This document shows, in pieces, positions 1 through 8,500 of a DNA stretch of 33,164 bases. The notes under the pieces are model-generated. The model ran no database searches, had not been told where the DNA came from, and saw only the letters and a program-made list of their open reading frames with translations. How positions within the stretch are numbered: the stretch's first letter is position 1; each line of letters begins with the position of its first letter. Origin of the DNA: an uncultured Muribaculaceae bacterium (GTDB lineage Bacteria; Bacteroidota; Bacteroidia; Bacteroidales; Muribaculaceae); the NCBI GenBank assembly GCA_934667475.1, contig CAKUMB010000017.1:1-33164 (forward strand). The letters are read 5' to 3'. Both the position numbers and the translations under genes were made by a program.

Positions 1-73
1 AGTCCGGTGCAATACCGAACTCTTTCTCAAATCGGATAGTTAATAACCTGTCCAACTTTTGGGGGTCACTTCA
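1..73 (+). mobile_element. Right end of an IS3-family (IS150-group) insertion sequence, with transposase C-terminus
   Basis: The first 39 bases read in frame 1 as the last 12 residues of a transposase, SPVQYRTLSQIG, then TAG. LSPVQYR close to the stop is the usual C-terminal signature of IS150-group IS3 transposases (OrfB, DDE integrase core). About 10 bases later, roughly 47-73, comes a sequence whose reverse complement begins TGAAGTGACCCCCAAAAGTT, the classic terminal inverted repeat of this group, so the element probably ends near base 73. The rest of the element lies left of the window. Family assignment rests on recognised motifs, not a search. The exact boundary and any target duplication cannot be set without the other end. 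Confidence 0.75.
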
Positions 74-513
74 TTGGCGTCAGGGACTTTTTTTGTGTGT
101 AAGTTTGTTGGTTAATTCTGGCACAAAGGCGGGCTTTACATTACAATGAAAGCAATATCTGATACCAATCTCATAACTTTATTTTTACTCATGCGTTTAA
201 TAAAGCACGCAAATTTTCTGAACCATTCTCTTTTATGAATGGTTCGAGATGTTTTATACTTTCAATCTTGCGACTTGGCTCAATCATTGATTTGCCGCCC
301 ATTTTCTTTGCACTTGTAAAAAGGGTTGCACCGTTTTTTTTAAAAAAATAAAAGCTTAACTATCAGCAACATCCGTCGTGTTACATCGATATGTGGAGCG
401 CACCTCCCCGCTCGAAAGTCGCGGGGCTATCGAGAGGCATGAGCCTACGGCACATCCCAGCCAGAAAATTCCGTCACAAATGCGTCAACTTTAGACGCCC
501 AAACTTTAAGCAT
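74..513. other. Gene-free AT-rich stretch between the IS end and the DUF3109 gene
   Basis: No frame gives a convincing protein. What can be seen is a perfect 9-bp inverted repeat, GAACCATTC / GAATGGTTC (220-228 and 237-245, 8-base loop), an oligo-T/oligo-A block near 335-350, and the nested palindrome at 391-455 listed separately. The stretch lies downstream of the minus-strand DUF3109 gene, so its hairpins could end that transcript, but none has a clean U tract. Confidence 0.6.
391..455. repeat. Nested palindromic unit, possible dispersed repeat
   Basis: An inner stem CCCCGC (406-411) / GCGGGG (421-426) with a 9-base loop sits inside outer arms ATGTG (391-395) and CACAT (451-455). Flanking words GAGCGCACCTC and GAGCCTACGGCACATCC look like modules I associate with repeated intergenic palindromes in Bacteroidales, but only one copy occurs in this window. 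Being dispersed is therefore inference. Confidence 0.35.
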
Positions 514-1104
514 TCAACCTTCTATCTTACCGCCTTCTGACAGATAGAGGCGGCAGTTGGCTTCGAGTTCGTCATACCAGTCTTGGCCGAAACGGGCTAT
601 GAGTGGCTCGCGCAGAAACTCATAGAGGCGTATGCCCTTGGCGCGGCCCATGACCTCGGCAGCCTTGCATATTTTCCAGCGGTGGTAGTTGACGGCCGTG
701 CAGTGGCTGTATTTGTTGACACGCACTGGATAGAGGGCACATGAGATTGGTTTTTTGAAACCTATGCGGCCTTCACGATAGGCTTTTTCGATGGCGCAGA
801 TGCACAGACCGCCTGGGGCGTAGCATGAGAACACGCAGTTGCGTCCGTCCACTATCTGTGTCACAAGGTCGCCATCGGGGTCGAGATAGCCCACCCCCTG
901 CTCTTCTATCACCTGGCGGGCCTGGGGCAGCAGGTCGTCCCAAACCTGCGGCAGCAGTTGTTTAAGGGTGTCGTATTCTTGACGGGTGATGGGGGCTCCG
1001 GCGTCGCCCTCGATGCAGCATTCGCCCAGGCAGGCGTCGAGGTTGCAGCAAAAGAATCGCTCGGCCAGGTCGAGACTAACGAGTGTGTCGGCTATCTGAA
1101 ACAT
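514..1104 (-). CDS. DUF3109 family cysteine-rich protein
   Basis: A 196-residue cytoplasmic protein of the DUF3109 family, widespread in Bacteroidetes; its function is not established. Family landmarks are the opening DTLVSLDL, a Cys-rich block CCNLDACLGECC (19-30) followed by EGDAGAP, and a second set in NCVFSCYAPGGLCICAIEKAY then KKPISCALYPVR. The many paired cysteines suggest metal (zinc or iron-sulfur) binding, related in style to the YkgJ zinc/iron-chelating proteins. I use the ATG at 1104 because the longer reading would need a TTG three codons upstream. It lies 41 bases after cdaA on the same strand and is probably the last gene of a folP-cdaA-DUF3109 operon. No TM segment or signal peptide is visible. 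Confidence 0.85.
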   Translation of the reverse strand: MFQIADTLVSLDLAERFFCCNLDACLGECCIEGDAGAPITRQEYDTLKQLLPQVWDDLLPQARQVIEEQGVGYLDPDGDLVTQIVDGRNCVFSCYAPGGLCICAIEKAYREGRIGFKKPISCALYPVRVNKYSHCTAVNYHRWKICKAAEVMGRAKGIRLYEFLREPLIARFGQDWYDELEANCRLYLSEGGKIEG

Positions 1105-1145
1105 TGTATCCAAAATCTGTTTTTTTGTGTGTGAGAATGTGATGG

Positions 1146-1949
1146 TTATGATTTATGTGTGGCAGATGCACCGGCGACCGACGAGGTGAGGCGGCTCAAC
1201 TCGTGCTCAAGTTCGGTGCCGGTGAGTTTGAGGTGCAGGCGGCCGTTGACGGCATACGATATGTTGCCCGTCTCCTCGCTCACCACTATGGCGATGGCGT
1301 CGGTGGCCTGCGATATGCCCAGTGCCGAGCGGTGGCGCAGGCCCAGGTATTTGGGCACATCGGTGTCGTGCGACACGGGCAGGATGCAGCCGGCGGCGGC
1401 AAGGCGGTCGCCATCGATGATGAGGGCGCCGTCGTGCAGAGGGCTGTTTTTGAAAAATATGTTTTCGATGAGGCGCGCGTTGGCATTGGCGTTGATTATG
1501 TCGCCCGTGTGCTCATAGTCGGCCAGAGGCATTGAGCGGCGCACCACTATCAGGGCTCCCGTCTTGCTCTTGCTCATGCTCATGCACGAATACACCACGG
1601 CCATAATCCACTTTTTGCGCTCGTCGCTGCCGCCACGGTGCCACAGGCGGCTAAGGAATCCAAGCCCGCGGTGTGAGCCGAGTTCGATGAGAAAGCGCTT
1701 GATTTGGTCTTGAAACAGGATGACAATGATGAAGAGGCCAATGTCGATGAACTTGTCCATGATGGTGCCTATGAGGCGCATGTCGAATATCTTATACATC
1801 ACCACCCAGGCTATGACAAATGCCATGACGCCCACAAAAATGTTGAGGGTGCCGCTGTCGCGCATGGTGCGGTACATGTAGAAGAGCAGTGTGGCCACAA
1901 GCAGTATGTCGATGATGTCCTTGATGCCAAAGAGTCCGAACAGTGTCAT
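1146..1949 (-). CDS. cdaA: Diadenylate cyclase CdaA (c-di-AMP synthase)
   Basis: A 267-residue membrane-anchored DAC-domain enzyme that joins two ATP into cyclic di-AMP, a second messenger usually tied to K+/osmolyte and envelope homeostasis. Three hydrophobic helices lie in residues 1-85 and the catalytic domain follows. The DGA motif is at 173-175 (LHDGALIIDG), RHRSALG at 205-211 and SEETG at 224-228, all as in active CdaA. Length matches the family. The gene starts 21 bases after folP, a neighbourhood I know from other Bacteroidetes; the Firmicute cdaR-glmM partners are absent. ATG start, followed directly by the first membrane helix. No c-di-AMP phosphodiesterase is seen in the window. 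Confidence 0.95.
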   Translation of the reverse strand: MTLFGLFGIKDIIDILLVATLLFYMYRTMRDSGTLNIFVGVMAFVIAWVVMYKIFDMRLIGTIMDKFIDIGLFIIVILFQDQIKRFLIELGSHRGLGFLSRLWHRGGSDERKKWIMAVVYSCMSMSKSKTGALIVVRRSMPLADYEHTGDIINANANARLIENIFFKNSPLHDGALIIDGDRLAAAGCILPVSHDTDVPKYLGLRHRSALGISQATDAIAIVVSEETGNISYAVNGRLHLKLTGTELEHELSRLTSSVAGASATHKS

Positions 1950-1970
1950 TCTTTCTTAAAGTTTTTAAGT

Positions 1971-2825
1971 TTAAAGTTTAAGGTTGAGGTCGGCAGCCAC
2001 TATGGCTCGGGCCTCGACGGCTGGGCGCACATCGTGCACACGCAGAATGTGGGCACCGCGCAGCAGGGCCATGGTGTTGAGCACCGTGGTGCCGTTGAGC
2101 GAGTCGGCCGGAGTGACACCCAGCAGGCGGAATATCATCGACTTGCGCGATATGCCCACCAGCAGCGGCACGTTGAGGGCGTGGAAAGCCTTGAGGCCGT
2201 GCATCAGTTCGTAGTTCTGCTCCACCGTCTTGCTGAATCCGAACCCTGGGTCGGCAATCACGTCGGCCACACCCAGTTGGTGCAGTTCGTCGACCTTGCG
2301 GGCCAGATAGGTGAGCACGTCGGCGGTGACGTCGGAGTAGTCGGTGAGCTGCTGCATGGTGGCCGGAGTGCCGCGCATGTGCATCACTATGTAGGGCACT
2401 CCCAGCGAAGCCACTGTCTTAAACATGTGGTCGTCGAGCGTGCCGCCGGCCACATCGTTCACTATGTCCACTCCCAGCTGCTCCACACAGCTGCGGGCCA
2501 CCGAGGCGCGGAATGTGTCGACACTAACCACAGCGTCGGGCGCAAGGCGGCGCACCACCTCCATGCCCTTTTCGAGGCGGGCGAGTTCTTCGGCCTCGCT
2601 CACCTCGGTGGCGCCGGGACGCGTGGAATAGGCGCCAATGTCGATGATGTCGGCACCCTCGTCAATCATCTGGCGCACGCGGGATTCGATGTGCTGAGTG
2701 TCGGGGCAGCGGCTGCCGCCATAGAAACTGTCAGGCGTCACATTTAGTATGCCCATAATGAGCGGATGGTCTATTTCGAGCAGACGTCCGCGCAGGTTCA
2801 AGCTGTATGTTTTGAAATCGGTCAC
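1971..2825 (-). CDS. folP: Dihydropteroate synthase
   Basis: A 284-residue TIM-barrel enzyme of folate synthesis that condenses 6-hydroxymethyl-dihydropterin pyrophosphate with p-aminobenzoate; it is the sulfonamide target. Signatures in order: NVTPDSF 28-34, STRPGA 67-72, SVDTF 101-105, IVND 121-124, MHMRG 148-152, DPGFGFSKT 192-200, SRKS 226-229 and RVHDV 262-266. The pterin-phosphate-binding and loop residues all look intact. The start is GTG; no ATG gives a better N-terminus. It is the first gene of the minus-strand cluster, 21 bases ahead of cdaA, with a candidate promoter at 2858-2887. Confidence 0.96.
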   Translation of the reverse strand: MTDFKTYSLNLRGRLLEIDHPLIMGILNVTPDSFYGGSRCPDTQHIESRVRQMIDEGADIIDIGAYSTRPGATEVSEAEELARLEKGMEVVRRLAPDAVVSVDTFRASVARSCVEQLGVDIVNDVAGGTLDDHMFKTVASLGVPYIVMHMRGTPATMQQLTDYSDVTADVLTYLARKVDELHQLGVADVIADPGFGFSKTVEQNYELMHGLKAFHALNVPLLVGISRKSMIFRLLGVTPADSLNGTTVLNTMALLRGAHILRVHDVRPAVEARAIVAADLNLKL

Positions 2826-2857
2826 GATGTTGTTGCTGTTTTTTTGTGATTGCTATG

Positions 2858-2887
2858 CGAAAATACTACAATAATCGCTAACGGCAA
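2858..2887 (-). promoter_or_regulatory. Candidate Bacteroidetes promoter for folP-cdaA-DUF3109
   Basis: On the minus strand, TTG (2887-2885) is followed after 19 bases by TATTTTCG (2865-2858), one mismatch from TAnnTTTG. It is correctly placed about 33 bases before the folP start. Confidence 0.5.
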
Positions 2888-2906
2888 AATCGGCCGCCGG
2901 CAAAAG

Positions 2907-3248
2907 TCAGAAGCCTGGCACGGGGTCGAGGCGGCGCTCGGGTGCTGACGAGCGGAGCTTGGAGGCCTTGGCGCGGCGGTGCTTGCGGCTGTGGCGCTTG
3001 GCACGGTGCCGGGCGGGCGGAGCGAAGGTCACGGAATCGGCCGTGGTGGCCGAGTCGAAGAGCTCCACATCGGGCACGCGCTGCACCTTGGCAGGCACCC
3101 CACCCCGCGTGCAGCGCGAGGCCAAAGCCATGGCTGCCACGGCAATGGCAAGCACCGCCAGAATAGCATAGGCACCCACGCGCTCGTGGCGGCTGAGGTC
3201 GAAAAAGCCAGCGGCAGAGGCAATGAATTTCTTAAAACGGCTGTTCAT
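2907..3248 (-). CDS. Small single-pass membrane protein of unknown function
   Basis: 113 residues from the ATG at 3248. The start is placed there because the longer reading upstream runs through intergenic AT-rich sequence. After FFDLSRHERVG comes one hydrophobic helix (about 22-38, AYAILAVLAIAVAAMALA), then a Cys, an acidic stretch and a strongly basic Arg/Lys/His-rich tail ending RLDPVPGF. A phrase like FxxSRxER before a single TM helix is common at the N-terminus of Bacteroidetes ComEA-like helix-hairpin-helix proteins, but no helix-hairpin-helix domain follows here, so this may be a shortened relative. It points away from the VanZ-like gene. Function not assignable. Confidence 0.6.
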   Translation of the reverse strand: MNSRFKKFIASAAGFFDLSRHERVGAYAILAVLAIAVAAMALASRCTRGGVPAKVQRVPDVELFDSATTADSVTFAPPARHRAKRHSRKHRRAKASKLRSSAPERRLDPVPGF

Positions 3249-3324
3249 GTCAGCAAAAATAGCATTTTTGCAAATCACTATGCAAAAAACAGACCGAAAT
3301 CGATGGCCCTCGCAATTTTTTGTA

Positions 3325-3332
3325 TAATTTTG
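3325..3332 (+). promoter_or_regulatory. Candidate -7 element for the VanZ-like gene
   Basis: TAATTTTG matches TAnnTTTG, about 73 bases ahead of the ATG at 3405. I see no good TTG element about 20 bases upstream, so support is partial. Confidence 0.4.
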
Positions 3333-3404
3333 TACCACAATTCACTCATTAATTAAAAAAGACACGCAAAACACAACATCACACCCCATAAAGGGAACAA
3401 ACTT

Positions 3405-3863
3405 ATGCGAAAATTTCTTAAAGCAATACCCACTGGCATCACATCGCTACTGGCCCTGACGCTGCTATCGTACCTGTCGCTTGCGCCAGACCCGTTTGAC
3501 ATGAACGAAGAAGCACACCTGTTTGCAGGCGCCGACAAGCTGGTGCACATACTCATGTATGTCGGCACCACCCTGGCATTCCTTTTCGACTATGCCAAGC
3601 ACCGCCTGCCCCACCACACCAAAATCAACATTGAGCTGGCACTGACGGCCACCGCCATGGTGATAGGCGTAGTGATGGAGATATTGCAGCTGGTGATGCG
3701 CCTGGGGCGCAATTTCGACTTCAGCGACATAGTGGCCAACTGCATAGGGGCCGCACTGGCCATGGCAGCGGCACACCTGTGGCTGATTCCGCGCTTCCGC
3801 CACAGCATGCTGCGCCACCACCATCACCACCACCATCATCGCCCAGCCTCCGAAAAGCAGTAG
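3405..3863 (+). CDS. VanZ-like membrane protein with polyhistidine tail
   Basis: 152 residues with about four membrane helices and the VanZ-family pattern: DKLVHILMYVG (44-54), GVVMEILQ (88-95), then DFSDIVANCIGAALA (105-119). The family is named after VanZ of glycopeptide resistance, but stand-alone members in Bacteroidetes have no proven role and this should not be read as a resistance gene. The C-terminus is unusual: after the last helix comes a basic tail with eight consecutive His residues (138-145) and then RPASEKQ. The His codons mix CAC and CAT. It ends 107 bases before the next gene, which has its own promoter. Confidence 0.85.
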   Translation: MRKFLKAIPTGITSLLALTLLSYLSLAPDPFDMNEEAHLFAGADKLVHILMYVGTTLAFLFDYAKHRLPHHTKINIELALTATAMVIGVVMEILQLVMRLGRNFDFSDIVANCIGAALAMAAAHLWLIPRFRHSMLRHHHHHHHHRPASEKQ

Positions 3864-3892
3864 TAGCACTGAAATTTTGGCGGCACGCGTGC

Positions 3893-3922
3893 TTGGATTT
3901 CTACAAAAAAAGCATAACTTTG
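3893..3922 (+). promoter_or_regulatory. Promoter for the DUF7477-like gene
   Basis: TTG (3893-3895), 19 bases, then TAACTTTG (3915-3922), an exact match to the Bacteroidetes TAnnTTTG element. The start codon is 48 bases downstream. The element lies after the VanZ-like stop codon. Confidence 0.75.
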
Positions 3923-3970
3923 CACTATAAAATAACAGGTTACAAACATCACCCCCCAATACACATAAGC

Positions 3971-5383
3971 ATGGCAACCCCGGCACACAACTCCACACGG
4001 CGCCTTTGGGCCGTAGCACTCGCAATAGTGGCGTGCGCACTCCAGCTGCACGCCTACAACTTCACCGCCGTGAGCGAAAGCGGCACAGGATATGAGTCGC
4101 AAACGTGGTTTTACTGCGGCAGCGGCAACGACCTCGACCAGACAAAAATCAAGAACCTTTGGAACGAGGGCAAGCGCATCACCAGCGTGGCCTACACCGA
4201 CAAGGGCTGGTTTGTGGTGATGGCAAAGAACACCAAACTGACAATGCAGACCTACCACTACGACAGCACCTGGCCCACAGAATGGATCACCGAGAAGAAG
4301 CGCGACGGCTACCACTTCACCTCGATAGGACACAGCGACAACAGGTGGATGCTGGTGATGTCGCAGAACTCGGGCTACACCAGCCAAACATGGATGTACG
4401 ACAACTGGAGCGCGCTTAAGAGCCGAATCTCGAGCAAATGGAGCGACGGCTACAAGGTGACCAGCGCCGTGCACGACGGCAAAAAGTGGCTGGTGGTGAT
4501 GAGCAAAGGCACAAAATATTCACAGCAAGAGTGGATGAAGGAATCCACCTACACCGCCATTCGCAACCGCATAAAGGCCGAGTGGGACAAGGGATGGTCG
4601 CTGCAGTCGCTTGACTACGGAGGCGGCGAGTATCTGGCCATGATGGTGAAATACACTGATGGGCACAAGCCGGCTCAGTCGTTTGTGGGCTCGTCGGACA
4701 ACATATCGGGCAACATCGACGACTGGTGGAAGGCAGGCAAGAAGCTGGCCCACATAGGTGGCGGCAAGGACAACGGCAACGCAAGCCAGCCCACCTATGC
4801 CAGCAACGGCAACAGCGGCAACGGAAATGGCAACTACGGAGTGGGCAAAGCCACCGGCAAGGTGACATTTGAGCAGCTGCCCAACGGCGGCGAGCGGGTG
4901 AACCTGCCCGACGGCGGATACCGCGTGAACTACAAGCAGAAGGACGGCAGCATACTCTCGTATGAAGCCCACCCGTGCATCATTTGTCACGGCACGGGAC
5001 AGTGCACCGTGTGCTACGGCACTGGCGGCCGCTATGCCAACGGCATATTCTACCCCTGCAACTACTGCTGCGGCACCAACAAGTGCAGAGCCTGCCAGGG
5101 CAACAAGGTGACCACCCTCACCAGCACATACAAGAACGGCGTGGCCGTGGGCTATGGCAACGACGGCCGCCAATACATTGGCACTGCCGACGGCGGCAAC
5201 TCGCGCAGCAGCAGCCGCGACCGCAGCCGCAACAAGTCGTCGCGCAGCCGCAACAAGTCGAACGACTATGTGGAGACCATAGAGTATGCACCCAACTACA
5301 CTGGTCTGGGCGACAACGTGTGGTGCGAAAAGTGCCAGTCGTGGGGCAGCCGCCACTCGCACATTCGCAAGCGCGTGCATTAG
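3971..5383 (+). CDS. Secreted DUF7477-like repeat protein with DnaJ-type zinc-finger module
   Basis: 470 residues from the ATG at 3971. This start gives a clean signal peptide (RRLWAVALAIVACALQLHA), and a promoter lies just upstream. Residues about 25-270 hold five or so repeats of roughly 50 residues built around Trp-rich phrases such as GWFVVMAKNT, RWMLVMSQNSGYTSQTW and KWLVVMSKGTKYSQQEW. These resemble DUF7477, a domain I know from the C-terminal part of plant CK1-like (MUT9-like) kinases and scattered bacterial proteins. A Gly/Asn-rich linker follows, then a Cys block (about 335-378) with CIICHGTGQCTVCYGTGG and CNYCCG...CRACQGNK, the CxxCxGxG style of the DnaJ zinc finger. A Ser/Arg-rich segment precedes a last CxxC near the C-terminus. 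Function unknown; export is inferred from the signal peptide. Confidence 0.85.
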   Translation: MATPAHNSTRRLWAVALAIVACALQLHAYNFTAVSESGTGYESQTWFYCGSGNDLDQTKIKNLWNEGKRITSVAYTDKGWFVVMAKNTKLTMQTYHYDSTWPTEWITEKKRDGYHFTSIGHSDNRWMLVMSQNSGYTSQTWMYDNWSALKSRISSKWSDGYKVTSAVHDGKKWLVVMSKGTKYSQQEWMKESTYTAIRNRIKAEWDKGWSLQSLDYGGGEYLAMMVKYTDGHKPAQSFVGSSDNISGNIDDWWKAGKKLAHIGGGKDNGNASQPTYASNGNSGNGNGNYGVGKATGKVTFEQLPNGGERVNLPDGGYRVNYKQKDGSILSYEAHPCIICHGTGQCTVCYGTGGRYANGIFYPCNYCCGTNKCRACQGNKVTTLTSTYKNGVAVGYGNDGRQYIGTADGGNSRSSSRDRSRNKSSRSRNKSNDYVETIEYAPNYTGLGDNVWCEKCQSWGSRHSHIRKRVH

Positions 5384-5403
5384 AGGAAACCGGTTTTAAC
5401 AGC

Positions 5404-5453
5404 CAACAGCGGCGCTGGGCGGGCGTTTTTCACCCTGCTCAGCGCCGCTGTTG
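5404..5453. terminator. Long hairpin after the DUF7477-like gene
   Basis: Perfect 14-bp arms CAACAGCGGCGCTG (5404-5417) and CAGCGCCGCTGTTG (5440-5453), with further pairing inside a 22-base loop. It starts 21 bases after the stop. There is no U tract after the right arm, so it may stabilise the mRNA 3' end rather than terminate by itself. Confidence 0.5.
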
Positions 5454-5575
5454 CTCGAATTATGGCCCGATGCGGTGAAAAATTGGAACAGTAAATGCGC
5501 ATTTTTTGGATAATATTCATTAAGTTTGTAGATTGAAGAATAATATAGTTTGTAAAACGACCAAACAGAATCAAC

Positions 5576-8500
5576 GTGGACCAAGATACTAAGAACGGCG
5601 GTTCTACCCCCAACAAGGCCCAAACCGGCACACACGCAAGTGCGGGCAAGATAGCAGCATGGGCTGTAGCCACCATTGTGGCAATAGTGGTGCTGCTGCC
5701 GCTGTCGCTATACATACCCTGGGTGCAAAACGCCGTGAAAGACGTGGCCTGCCGCTATGCCAGCGAAGCCACGGGCATGAGCATAAGCGTGGACCGAATT
5801 CTCATAAAGTTTCCGCTGAAGATGAGCGTGGACGGCGTGGCCGTGCTCGACTCGGCACGCGACACCATGGTGGTGGCCGGCAACCTGACGGCCAACGTGG
5901 CCCTGCGCCCGCTGCTCGACAAGCGAGTGAGCGTGGACGAGGCCAGCCTGAGCGACGGCGCCTACCGCATGCTCAGCGAAGACTCGTCGATGCTGCTCAA
6001 GGCCCGGGTGCGCCTGTGCCAGATTAGGGGCACGCTGGTCGACCTTAACCGCCGCGAGGTGAACCTGCCATATGGCGACCTGCGAGGCGGCAACGTGAGC
6101 CTCGTCTACCGTCCCGACAAGGTGAAGCACAAACCCGACACCGCCAAGACCGAGCCGTGGCGAGTGACCGTGGGCCACCTGACGCTGGCCGACGTGGACT
6201 ATGCCATGAGCATGCAACCCACCATCGACACCCTGACCACCCACATAGGCAGCGCGCGTCTCGACGGCGGCATTGTGGACATGGCCGCCCACACCGTTGA
6301 CGCCGACTACTTTGGCCTGGACAGCGTGAGCTGCGACTACCGCTACCCCACCGCTGAGTGGGCCCGCCGCTACACACAGCTGCACCCTGTGGAGCCCGAC
6401 ACATTCCCGCCAGCCGACACCGCCACGTGGCAGATACGCGGCAAGCAGGTGAGCCTCTCCCGCTCGAGCGCTGTGTATGCCCTGAAGGGGGCAAAACCCG
6501 CCAGCCGCGGACTCGACATGAACCACATAGCCGTGAGCGGCATAAACCTGAGCATTGCCAACCTCTATAACCAGGGCGTGAACGTGAAGGTGCCCATCAC
6601 CAGCCTCAAAGCCACCGAGCGGTGCGGAGTGGGCATCACCGAAGCCAAGGGCACATTTGCAATGACGCAGAGTTCCATCGACGTAAGGCGGATGGAACTG
6701 CACACCCTGCTGAGCGACATTCTGCTCGACACACACCTCGACATGAGCCTGCTCGACACCAAGCCCACAGGCATCATCAGGCTCGACACGCGCGCCGCCA
6801 TTGCCCTGCAAGACGTGCAGCGCCTGATGCCCGCACTGGCGCCGATGCTGAAGGGAGTGCCTCAGCTGCGCCCCATTGCCCTCGAGGCCAAAATCAAGGG
6901 CAACCCGAACCATGTGGCCATTGAGCGCTGCATGGCCGAGATTCCACGATATGCGCGCGCCGAAGTGAGCGGCACCGCCGACAATGTGCTCGATTCCAAG
7001 CGCCTGGCCGGCAACCTGGCCGTGAAGGCACGCCTGCTCAACATCAACTTTGTGAAGCCCATGCTGCTCGACGCGGCCACACAGCGGCAGGTGGGACTGC
7101 CGCCCATGGACGTCACTGCCAACGCCAAGTTCAATTCAAGCAGCATTGCCGGCGACGCCGTGATGCGCCTGGCCACCGGCTCACTGGCCGGCAAGGGACA
7201 CTTCAGCGCCAACTCGCAGGGCTACGGCATCGACGCCACACTCACCACATTCCCAGTGCAGGCCGTTCTGCCACTGATGGGCATAGGCAACGTCACGGCC
7301 CACATCACAGCCTCTGGCCACGGATTCGACTTCACCAGCCCCAAAACGGCAGTCAAGGCCAATGTGGACCTGGGCAGCATAGTGTATAACAAAGCCGAAT
7401 ACCGCAACATGCGCGCCAATGTGGACATGGGCGGCGGCCACATTAAGGGCACACTTGACTCAAGCAACCCCAACTGCGACCTGTATCTGCAGTGCGACGC
7501 CACGCAAAGTGGCGACAACTACGATTTTGACGTGACTGGCAACATCAACGACCTCGACCTGCACGCCCTGAACCTATACAGCGGCGTGTGCCGCGGCAAT
7601 GGCATGATAAAGGCAAGCGGCAGCATGAACCTGCGCCGCAACCTGTATGACGTGAAACTTGACCTCAACGACCTGAACTGGACGGTTGACAGCGACGCAC
7701 TGTTTGCCAACAGCGCCTCGCTCAACTTTGTGGCCACCGACAGCAGCGTGACGGCCGGCATCATCGACGAGGGCACCACGCTCGACTTCAGCGCCGGGTG
7801 CGGCTTAAACGCACTCATGAGCCAATTTGAGCGCAGCTACAAGATAGCCATGGGCCAGTATGAAAAACGCTCGCTCAACATCGACACCCTGCAGCGCGCC
7901 CTGCCCCACTTTGCCCTTAATCTGCAAATGGGGTCGGACGGCATGATACAGCGCTACCTCGACAAATATGATGTGGACTTCCGCAAAGTGAGCATGAACG
8001 TGCGCAACGACAGCACCATATTCATCGACGGACTGGTGCACTCGCTCAGCATAGGCTCAACGGCCATCGACACCATCACCCTGCACGCCCAGGAGTCGAA
8101 AAACAAATACCTGGCCTTCAACGCCCACATGGGCAACCGCCCAGGCACATTCGACGAGTTTGCCTCGGTGACGATGCGCGGCGGCATAGGAGGCCCCGTG
8201 CTCAACTTCCTGGTGGAGCAGCAAAACATAAAGCGCGAAACGGGCTACCGCGTGGGCGTGAACGCCGCCCTCACCGACACCGCCGTGAACATGCGCTTCT
8301 TCCCGCAGCAGCCCGTGATAGGCTACCGCAAGTGGAACGTGAACGACAGCAACTATGTGAGCTTCAACTACCTGAGCAAGATGCTGAAGGCCAATCTGCA
8401 GCTCGAAAGCGACTCAAGCCTGGTGTCGCTGCAAACCCACCCCGCGGGCGATGCCGGCAAGGAGAACATTAACCTGAAGCTGGCCAACGTGAGGATTCAG

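Noticed and set aside
1704..2747. Long open frame of 347 codons on the plus strand across cdaA and folP
   Set aside because: It is His/Val/Gly-rich, has no recognisable domain, and runs antisense to two clear genes. High-GC antisense frames like this occur throughout the window.
3405..3863. VanZ-like gene as a glycopeptide-resistance determinant
   Set aside because: No other van genes are present, and stand-alone VanZ-like proteins are common in Bacteroidetes without such a role.
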